DNA from: Gamarada debralockiae
Lineage: Eukaryota > Ascomycota > Leotiomycetes > Helotiales > Hyphodiscaceae
Reading direction: 5' to 3'
Assembly: GCA_002803225.1 (NCBI GenBank)
Contig: NXFV01001161.1
Coordinates: forward strand, 1-19,733
DNA length: 19,733 nt
The translations under genes and the position numbers were made by a program. The notes below the pieces were generated by a model. It searched no databases. It was not told the origin of the DNA and saw only the letters and a program-made list of their open reading frames with translations. The first letter of the stretch is position 1. Every line of letters starts with the position of its first letter. This document shows positions 1-7,254 of the stretch, piece after piece.

Positions 1-780
1 TTTAGGGAGCCTAAATAGGGTCTTCTTAAAACTTAACAAAATTATATAATGTATGCCCTAAGCCAACACCTAGCCTTATTAATTAAGTGGGCAGTGCTCA
101 GGGACTGCTCAGGTTGCTTGGACAGCTCAGGCAATCTGGCTGAGCCGAGGGTGAGCCGAGGGTGATTAGCGCCTGAGTTGAAGCGGCCAGGTTTACTAAC
201 CGACCTTGGAAAAAAGGAAAGAAGCAGCGCATGTAGCCCGGCGAGATACCTTGAGATCTTGAGTAACAACTGTAGAGAGCAGGGGTACTAAATGGCTCCT
301 CCAAAATCTAAGTTGGTGAGATTAGAGCTCAACTACCTTCATAAAAATATTCATTTTCGCGATTTTCGCGATTTTTCGCCTATAAATCTGATACTAAATT
401 GACCCTTAGAAACTACTGAATCGTTTTATTAGTAGCTTAATTAACTATATATTAATTTAAAAAAGATATAAAATCGTAAATTTATATTATTATATTAATA
501 TTTATAACTTTTTAATATATTCTATTTCCCAAATATAAAAGTTATTAAGTGTTTTTATATAATTTCAAAGTAAAATTCTTGCGATTTTCTCACTAAATTA
601 AAACCTTATATCGCTTTCGGCTTACATTCCGCTTTCGCTGACTAGCCCCGACCAGGGGCGTAGTAAGTTCTGACAATTAGTACATTAATGGTAGTTTAGC
701 CGGTATTTTTACCCAGCGGGGAACTCGAGTAGCGCCGAGACCTTAAGGCATCGCAGGAAACCCCGCAACAGTTGGGATCC
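1..780. repeat. AT-rich relic with DNA-transposon-end-like sequence
   Basis: No gene is supported here. Bases about 93-190 carry repeated GCTCAG words, an exact 11 nt tandem duplication (GAGCCGAGGGT at 142-152 and 153-163) and a block ending TTTACTAACCGAC. A related block in the same orientation lies at about 3764-3852. Sequence of this kind resembles the ends of fungal Tc1/mariner-pogo elements. A reading frame from 292 starts MAPPKSK and stops after about 36 codons; some Fot1-like transposases begin similarly, but this is weak. Bases 340-620 are visibly very AT-rich, as in RIP-decayed repeats. GCCCC/GGGGC arms at 645-659 could form a small hairpin. The transposon assignment is inference. 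Confidence 0.4.
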
Positions 781-1268
781 CTAAGATTCAGTGACAATAC
801 AACAGTACCCCCTAAGTTCTAGTCCAGCGTATCGCCATTGGATACTATGGTCGAGTTTCTCCCCAGCATCGGATGGGTTGACAATAGGGCGAAAGTGTTG
901 GCAATGATGAGTAAAACAAGGAAGCGACAGCAATCGCGTGTACTGCCAGGGCCCGGGCACCTTAGTAAAGGACGCATGCAGGCTGACAGTAAAGTGATGC
1001 AGGCCAGCGCCTATAAATGCAACCTTGCAAGCAGATGAGAAGACTGCGTGCCCGGCTTCGACTCCAGCAAAGCTCGGAAAAGATTCACCGCTCAATCTCC
1101 TGCCAAAATTGTGACTCTAAGTGTGATTACTTATAGTGGCTAATTATTTAACTTCTTACAACACTAAGCAATAAAACAATGACCTTGTTCTCGAACATCT
1201 TCTTACCTTATTCTCGAACATCTTGTTTGGGTTGTTCTATTTCCAACTTGTATAGGTCGACTTAGCGT
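781..1268. other. Intergenic, upstream of the FAD oxidoreductase gene
   Basis: Small open frames occur on both strands, including a 104-codon minus frame at 781-1095, but none has recognisable motifs. A TATAAAT word lies at 1012-1018, rather far from the gene start at 1269. The only notable structure is the 23 nt tandem repeat at 1182-1227, listed separately. Confidence 0.5.
1182..1227. repeat. Two adjacent 23 nt repeats with TTCTCGAA cores
   Basis: Units at 1182-1204 and 1205-1227 abut exactly and differ at two positions. Each contains TTCTCGAA, which has the TTC-N2-GAA arrangement of a two-module heat-shock element. The pair ends 41 bases before the first ATG of the FAD oxidoreductase gene, so it would fall in the 5' leader or core promoter. 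A role in regulation is only inferred. Confidence 0.55.
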
Positions 1269-2787
1269 ATGAGGCATAAATACCTAGCCATGCCTATCTC
1301 AAAGTCTTGGATATGGAGAAGCTCTCTGGGTACTCTCCTTAGGGCTTTCGCTCTTTCCAGAGTGGTCATTGCCGGATCCTACCCCCTCCCCATCGTGAAC
1401 ACGGATGTAGCAATTATGGGAGGAGGTGCTAGCGGCACATACGCAGCAGTCCGTCTCCGTGAGGATTATGGGAAAAGTGTCCTTCTTATCGAGATGGAGG
1501 CTGTCTTGGTAGGCATTCTGATTAATATGGCGAGGGGTCAAAATAGCTGACGACGTCGACTAGGGGGGTCACGTTAATACTTACCCCGACCCTGAGACCG
1601 GCGAAGCATTCAACTATGGGGTCCAATCCTATATCGATTACAAGGGTGCCAAAGCCTTCTTCGAGCGCTTCGGGATCCCTTTGCAACCTAACGTTCTCTT
1701 CTCGTCCGATACAGTCAATGTTGATTCGAACACTGGCAACCTTGTTCCTAATACCCCCGCTGCTCCACCGCTAAACTTGTCAATCGCCGCGCTCCAGAAG
1801 TATTACGACATTATCGTGCCCTGGAATGACATTATGCTTCCGGGATACTGGAACTTCCCTCCTGGAGATCAAATCCCGGCGGATCTCCTACTGCCCTTCT
1901 CGGACTTCGTCGCGAAATATAACTTGGAGGACATGGCACCCATCCTTGCTGTCGTCTCTGGACAAGACATCAACACGCCGAATCCAACTCTATTCGTGGT
2001 TAAGAACTTTGGCGCACCTGTTGTAGAAGGCTTCCTCAACAACACCTTCTTCGACCCCGTCCCCTTTAACAACAGCTTGCTATATGGTGATGCAGAGCGG
2101 CTTTTGGGCGACGACGTAGTGCTCACTAGCACTGTCGTAGAGGCAAATCGATCTGATCACGGCATCAGCCTTGTCGTGGAGGACCTCCAGACCAGAAAGA
2201 GAACACTAGTCTCCGCAAAGCGCCTGCTCGTGGCCTCCCAACCATCAATCGACAACCTAGCAGTATTGGCCCTTGACGAGCAGGAAAAGGCCGTATTTAG
2301 CACCTGGTCGTATGGGACAGTATATACAGCCGTTCTAAAGACGAATCTGATTCCTGACAATACCTCTGTGTCGTTCGTAACTCCTGCCAACTCGACGAGC
2401 GCACAGAAACCATATAGCTTCAGTATTACGTGGAACGGGGCATCGGGCTACTTCTGGATTATCTTTTTCGCTGAGGAGAACTTGAGTGAGAGCGAAGCAA
2501 AGGATGCCATTATAGCGGAGATGAAAACGCTGTACGACGGTGGCGCGTTCCCACCCATTGGTAGTAGTACCCCTAGTTCCGAGGTTGTTGCAATCTCCAA
2601 CCACTCCAGCGTCGGGTGGGGCCAATCTGTCGAGCAGCTTGAAGCCGGGTTCGTTCAGAATCTGTATGCGCTCCAAGGCCACAAGGATACGTGGTACACG
2701 GGAGGTCTCTGGTGCCCGGACTACTCAAGTAATGTTTGGGCTTTCACAGACACTGTCTTACCGAAACTTTTGGAGGGCATAGATTAA
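1269..2787 (+). CDS. FAD-dependent amine-oxidase-like oxidoreductase, one intron
   Basis: Exons 1269-1508 and 1564-2787 encode 487 residues. The 55 nt intron at 1509-1563 (donor GTAGGC, branch-like GCTGAC, acceptor TAG) is phase 0. Removing it joins IEMEAVL to GGHVNTY and restores the family motif. The N-terminal Rossmann segment has VAIMGGGASG near residues 47-56 and a ribose-binding acidic residue in LLIE (about 75). The C-terminus has the FAD-contacting region around GGLWCPDYSSNVW. Similar fungal flavoproteins are annotated as NAD(P)-binding_8 or beta-cyclopiazonate-dehydrogenase-like and oxidise small molecules. Substrate cannot be told. The hydrophobic stretch at residues 20-36 could be a signal or anchor, although it contains Arg. 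ATG 1290 is an alternative start. The gene appears intact, unlike its right-hand neighbours. Confidence 0.87.
1509..1563 (+). other. Spliceosomal intron in the FAD oxidoreductase gene
   Basis: GT at 1509-1510 and AG at 1562-1563 with a CTGAC branch-like site at 1547-1551. Unspliced, the frame stops at 1548-1550. Spliced, the conserved GGH(V/I)NTY motif is contiguous with the Rossmann region. No transcript evidence is available. Confidence 0.85.
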
Positions 2788-3763
2788 GCAACGGAGCACA
2801 ACTACGGCATCGATATCACCTTCACTGTTTCTCTCGGTTTTAATGTCTGAATATATTGAGGTATAAATGGCCCTGTGACATGGGTCGAAACTGAACTTCA
2901 AGAGTTCGTTTTGTATAGCCAGAAACCGCTTATTAAAGAATAAAAGTTAGAATATGGGTTGCTGTATCTTCTGGTTCTGATTAAGCATGTCTATCAATGA
3001 CAGATGTGACAGATAGAGGGAACTGCATCACTGTCGCGGTACCTCCGGCGACCAACCTTGACAAAGTCGAAGGCGCAGAGCAAGTGCTAGGGACAGTCCA
3101 AGACACCATTACCTGACTTTCTTGAATTCGCATACGGTGTGGATCCTTATGGTAGCCTCGAGTCGGCTAGCATTGGTGCCTGCACGGGTCTTGACTTGTG
3201 GACATACCCAGGGGAAGAGATGGCGGGAATATGTTTTCAAGGCGGACAAATAGGTATACATGGCAGACAACAACCGATTAGACATACATTCTTCCCTTTC
3301 TATACATGAGTTGAGCACTCGAGCGAACGAAGAAAGGTTGAAAAAGGAGATCTTTACTGCCATATCTCAAGTGCTCAGTTCATTAATTGATTGATTCAAT
3401 ATGAAGATTCTATAAATAAGAAGAAACATGCTGACGGCATAATAGTTTCAGGGGTAAAAGACATAAATTGCCCTCGAATCAACTTGGTCCCCTTGAATAT
3501 AGTTGTATAGAGTTGACAACTTTTGTACGATAGAACCGGATATTATGAGAGCAGGAACGTGACTAAGCAACCTGAGTAGAGCACCAGGGTGACAGAATTC
3601 GTGCACCACTTCAAAGAAAGATACGACCACAACTCTTTTAAAAATGATTTATATTAAAACTTTTTGTACAAAATATAAAGGCGCCCTTTTCAAGATGAAG
3701 GCGGTATATTTTATAGCTCATTTGGATTTGGCGTTACAAAGTTAATAAGGGTTGAATTTTTAA
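2788..3763. other. Intergenic; candidate polyadenylation signal, otherwise featureless
   Basis: AATAAA at 2939-2944 lies about 150 bases after the stop of the FAD oxidoreductase gene and may be its polyadenylation signal. Minus-strand open frames at 3109-3363 and 3448-3630 have no recognisable motif and are not called as genes. Bases 3640-3760 become AT-rich next to the transposon-end-like block. I see nothing else in this stretch. Confidence 0.45.
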
Positions 3764-3852
3764 AGTGGTGCGGGAATATCTGTCAACCCTGGGTGGAGGG
3801 TGAGGCGACGGTGAGCGGCGCATAATCAGAGCGGCGACGCTGACTAACCGCG
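3764..3852 (+). repeat. Transposon-end-like block related to the one near 93-190
   Basis: The block begins near AGTGGTGCGGGAATATC, contains GGTGAGGCGACGGTGAGCGGC and finishes with GACTAACCGCG. The order of GGTGAG, GCG-rich words and ACTAACCG parallels the block at 142-185 in the same orientation. Fungal pogo/Fot1-like terminal repeats can look like this. It lies where homology of the neighbouring regulator pseudogene stops (about 3900), so an insertion may have cut that gene. Exact ends and target-site duplication could not be fixed. Confidence 0.35.
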
Positions 3853-3889
3853 TTAGAAGCGAATTCGAAAAATTGTCGTCTGAGATTAC

Positions 3890-4809
3890 CAGAAGATTCC
3901 GAAGATGATAAGATGATACTCATCCCTAACATCGGCGGTACGCTGCCGTATCAATCTGAGCGATTTTGCATGATACTTTAAATGCAACTTCGTGGCGGTG
4001 TGTAGCGATCTGACGATTGCTTTCAGCTGTAGCCAAAGTGCACCCCGAGCAGATATCGCTTCAATAGTCTTGTTGAGAGCAGCAAGTGCCAAGACGCCAT
4101 GTCTTGCGAATTCTTCATGCTCACAAGCTTGGAGGATCAAGCGGCCCAAACATTGGTGTCGAAGTACCCGGATAGCTGAGACGCAGTCTTCCTCTGGAAG
4201 AATTCAAAGTATTGGTATTCCGATTTAGTGTGAAACAGCGTTCCCCAAGGTTGCTTGACAACTGGACCACCTGCGAGGTTTTCAGTCCCTTTTTCTTATC
4301 GAGTTCGCGGTGGGCAAGATTACTTACTGTTGGGCTCCAAATCCTCCATCCAGTCAGCGAAAGCTTGTCGGATTTTGGCAAAATCGCTCGTTTGGGAAAG
4401 TCGGTTGAAGAGTCTGGATATCCGTCGCAATCGAAGCCGGCCTTCCGGCATCGAATGCACTACATGGAGATAGAGTCAACGATTGTTTCACCAGGTGGGT
4501 CCTCGGATCATCTGTCTCAGGAATGATTGCAGAATCGCTCTCGGAAACCCGCAACCTAAATAAGACTCTCTCGATATGACTTACCTCTGGCCGCCCTTCA
4601 TCACACTTGACATGTCTGATTCTGTGAAGAAGACAATGATCAGCGCTCTGAGTTGACTTGAGTGGAGTACGCTCACGCCCGCCGTGCCTAAAAGCAACCT
4701 ACTTGCCTTGATATCTGTCAATTAGACCTCATAGGAGTGGACTAAAGAGAAACTTACAAGTCCAGCATCCAGTTTTCACTTTAGGCTTTGACGCACGCTT
4801 TCTCTCCAT
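3890..4809 (-). pseudogene. Zn(II)2Cys6 transcription factor pseudogene
   Basis: Start ATG at 4807-4809 gives MERKRASKPKVKTGCWTCK. An intron (about 4622-4753) then leads to IRHVKCDEGRPE (exon 4585-4621), the first half of a fungal zinc cluster. The expected second CxxC...C part is absent from the sequence that follows, apparently deleted. Further on, PWGTLFHTKSEYQYFEFF and KTASQLSGYFDTNVWA read in one frame. A single-base loss near 4140-4146 then shifts the frame, and LILQACEHEEFARHGVLALAALNK continues in another. This is the conserved middle region of DUF3468-type fungal regulators. Homology ends after a DEYH motif near 3905, beside the transposon-end-like block, so the C-terminal third or more is missing. 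With cluster loss, frameshift and truncation it should not make a DNA-binding regulator. Exact exon limits are uncertain. Confidence 0.8.
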
Positions 4810-5279
4810 TCGAGGCACGATGGGGTCGAACGGATGTAAAAGCAGTCGTGGTAGTTTAACCGCAGAAATTTTAAGTGAATGATCGCTGTTTTTAAGTCCC
4901 AACAGATCAGTAGCTATGGATCTGTAGGGGTGCGCGGCTCCAATATAACGATCCGCCATCTCGACAATCGAGCTGTCGGCCTTATAGTTCCTTCCGTGGT
5001 TCGCGTCCTATTCAAAGTCCCAACATCGACTTGATGGGTCACGACAACCGATTGCGAAGGTGTCATTTCGCAGCCTGGTCGCCTTAATCGCCTACCCTGC
5101 CAAAAAGTAAGCACTTTACGAAACGATTGGTTGCTGCAAGGGAAAGCATACGATTGGACCAATCGTAGCGAAGGCGTTGCCAAAGGGCAGATATTCAGCT
5201 AGTGTGGCTCATTGCTCAGTTCTAGCTGGCCAATACAGCCGCATTTGGTGCGCATTTGCTCTTAGGAAAGGATCTTGTC
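4810..5279. other. Intergenic between two minus-strand pseudogenes
   Basis: Minus frames extending across 4810-5183 show no family motifs. Three ATTGG/CCAAT words cluster at 5121-5166, two of them forming the perfect palindrome at 5149-5167 listed separately. The right end may hold unrecognisable remains of the flavohemoglobin reductase domain. Confidence 0.4.
5149..5167. promoter_or_regulatory. Perfect 9 bp-arm palindrome containing paired CCAAT boxes
   Basis: TACGATTGG and CCAATCGTA face each other across a single A. A further ATTGG lies at about 5125-5129. CCAAT is the site of the fungal HAP (CBC) complex. The site is upstream of the regulator pseudogene (start 4809), which may once have used it. 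A regulatory function is inferred only from the motif. Confidence 0.4.
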
Positions 5280-6005
5280 AGATGAAACCTATACTGTTGT
5301 TGGTTGCTATGGTGACGGTTGTTTACATGTATCTCGGGTTCTAGCAACCCCACGATTCTCCCTCCTTTTGAATAGTAGTAAAGCTCCCCTGTCGCTAGAT
5401 GCCAGATAGAATGAGATAATCTCGCCACTTTCACGCAACTTTCGAGCTACCTTGAATTGTCGCCAGCCATTCCAGCCACTAGGCATATGGATCGCTTTGT
5501 CGTAGAGGCCTTTCTCGAAGTCGATGAAGGTATCCGCAAGTTGTTGATATGCAGCTTTCTAAGCGTCTAGAACAGATTCATCTACCGCGTCTCCGAGAAC
5601 CTCCTTGATCGAGGCGAGAAGATGCTCTCCAACAATAGGGTATTAGTCTGCGGTAACGCCTAAGCTCGCGTGTCAGTGGCTGATTCGAGAGACGGCTGTG
5701 GTCAGAGCTCTCAGATTATCGATGTTGGAAGCGTATGCCTACACTACGTGAGCTAAAGCTGCCGGTTGCGCTCTAGTTTCCTGATTAGCGATGTTAAAGA
5801 TATTTTTGAGCTTAGGGCGGTTTCGAAGCATGCGTTTGTAGAAGTGAGATGTGATGGCGATGCCGTGGTCTGTAAGTACAGACGCGGTGGACTTCACGAT
5901 TTCCATCTGCCGTTGGCTCAGTGCGAACCTGGCCGAAGAGGTGTGGAAGGCTCTGTATCGTAAGCCGGTCGCTGCGATACGTCGGCACGCAAGTCCCGCG
6001 ACCAT
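5280..6005 (-). pseudogene. Mitochondrial-type flavohemoglobin pseudogene (NO dioxygenase relic)
   Basis: The frame from ATG 6003-6005 has a presequence-like N-terminus (RRIAATGLRYRAFHTSSARFA), followed by the globin domain (LSQRQMEIVKSTASVL, HGIAITSHFYKRML, LKNIFNIANQE, AQPAALAH). Reading on through stops, the proximal-His region (HASLGV), YPIVGEHLLASIKEVLGDAV, the linker GWNGWRQFKVARKLRESGEI and the start of the FAD-binding domain remain recognisable. In-frame stops are at 5739-5741 (TAG), 5673-5675 (TGA), 5643-5645 (TAA) and 5559-5561 (TAG, at a position that is Trp in homologs as I know them). After about 5400 only faint similarity in a shifted frame remains (QQQYRF), and the reductase domain is otherwise gone. 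Intact proteins of about 400 residues convert NO and O2 to nitrate. The presequence suggests a mitochondrial paralog. It is non-functional as written. Confidence 0.87.
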
Positions 6006-6760
6006 TGCGAAGACTCAATGGTCGACTCCGATTGCTGTGTGACGGTCGTAATTAAGAGACCCGTCTTGTCGAGAAACTAAATATATGCTGGAACTTGTAC
6101 CTCGTACGACATCCCACGTGGGGCGTCGTATGACATATACGTCATAACCTGACGCCAGCTGAATGGCTCAACTAATTCTGCTAAAGTTGCTAGTGCGAAT
6201 GTGCGATATGCAAAGTTACCCCTATTTTTGCCGGCACTTGTGCGTCTTGGCTTGCCACATTCGCTAAGGACCCTTCCAACTGCAAGAGCTAGCAAGTCCT
6301 GCGCACTGTGATCATCTGCCCCCAGCCCCGCTAGTCAGCGAGGGCCTGCGCCGCATGGTTTAATAGGCTCGGCTGTTTTGTAGGGAACCTCCTCACGAAA
6401 CAAAGTGTGGCTAATCCAATTTTCCCCTACTCAACAGTTCTCATGCCCAGTCAATTCTAGATTTGGTCTACGTAGGAGCTACGCCATGTGACTAGATTTG
6501 GAGGAAGCCTCACTATAAACATGCCATTAAGTTCAGCCGCCTACGTCTAATTCAGACCTTCACAGAAAACCTGAAAGGACGCTGTAGATGATCCACACCG
6601 ACCTCCGTGACTCACCTGTTTTTGGGAGCTGCCGATTATGGCTGTCTTTCGTAGGGAAGTCCCCACCGAAATTGCTTTAAACAGTCGGCGTCCAATTCAG
6701 GCTCCCTTATAGTCGGTTTTCGATGATCGCGGGCCGCACATCTTAGATAGAGAGCACCCT
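6006..6760. other. Intergenic with palindromes and a diverged direct repeat
   Basis: No coding region is supported. Two imperfect palindromes occupy 6105-6146. CGCT/AGCG arms surround a short loop near 6329-6340. A diverged direct repeat lies at 6371-6400 and 6640-6671, both beginning GGCTGT and containing GTAGGGAA followed by a C-rich word and GAAA. These may be old promoter or repeat remnants. Confidence 0.4.
6105..6146. repeat. Two overlapping near-perfect palindromes centred on CCCACGTGGG and ATAT
   Basis: Bases 6105-6130 form a 26 nt palindrome with TACGAC/GTCGTA outer arms and a CCCACGTGGG core; 11 of 13 pairs are perfect. Bases 6129-6146 form an 18 nt palindrome, with TATGAC/GTCATA outer arms and one imperfect pair out of nine. 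All imperfect pairs are A-C or T-G, so each could derive from a perfect palindrome by a single transition. The core contains the E-box CACGTG. Confidence 0.6.
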
Positions 6761-6920
6761 CAACTTTTTTTTAGGATCACACAGCACCCACATTCAGCCA
6801 GCAACCTTTCGAGGGTGATCATCTCTAAGCTCTGGTTTGCGTAAAGAAATTCTAACAATTTCTTTTCAATTCGATTCTCCAAGCGGATCTCATATCTGTC
6901 CTTCACAGATATCACGATTG

Positions 6921-7124
6921 TCACGTGTCTCTTCCACGAAATCGCTGCCATTGAATCCATCCATTTGAGAACGGACTCGTGAAATGCGCGCTCGGAATTT
7001 TCGAGAGTGGGGATAAGAAAGCGGGGTGAACAATGTATTTGTAGATAAGAAACGGGATGAAACCTATCAATGTACAGGCAAAAATCCGAATGAGAGTCAT
7101 TTTGAAGAGTGGGGAATTAGACAC
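6921..7124 (-). pseudogene. Cytochrome P450 N-terminal fragment
   Basis: From ATG 7122-7124 the product has a membrane anchor (IRIFACTLIGFIPFLIYKYIV), then HPAFLSPLSKIPSAHFTSPFS and a WIQWQRFRGRDT segment, which match the start of fungal microsomal P450s (anchor, proline-rich hinge, first strand region). A TGA then ends the frame after 67 residues. A shifted frame (TIVISVKDRYEIRLENRIEKK, about 6853-6918) may carry on the helix A / RLGPNE area weakly. The haem-binding FxxGxRxCxG, ExxR and I-helix parts of a roughly 500-residue P450 are absent. The fragment lies upstream of the flavohemoglobin relic on the same strand. Confidence 0.7.
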
Positions 7125-7254
7125 ATCAAACGCGACTTTGCTTCGCCAGTTTTTTCATGACTTGAGAAGACGATAGTAAGAGGGGCGGGTAAATTCAGGT
7201 GCTAGGCTCCGTCCCACTAAGCCAGCCAAGGACCGCATCTTGGCCCCATTCCAA

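Noticed and set aside
1..20. TTAGGG-like start as telomere
   Set aside because: Only a single TTAGGG and one AATAGGG; no tandem array, so not telomeric repeat.
781..1095. 104-codon minus-strand ORF
   Set aside because: No domain, not supported by context; overlapped by a plus frame of similar quality.
1269..1550. FAD oxidoreductase as a frameshifted pseudogene
   Set aside because: The apparent break is explained by a 55 nt GT-AG intron that restores the GGHVNTY motif exactly.
3109..3630. Two minus-strand frames as a small gene
   Set aside because: No recognisable domain and no convincing splice signals to link them.
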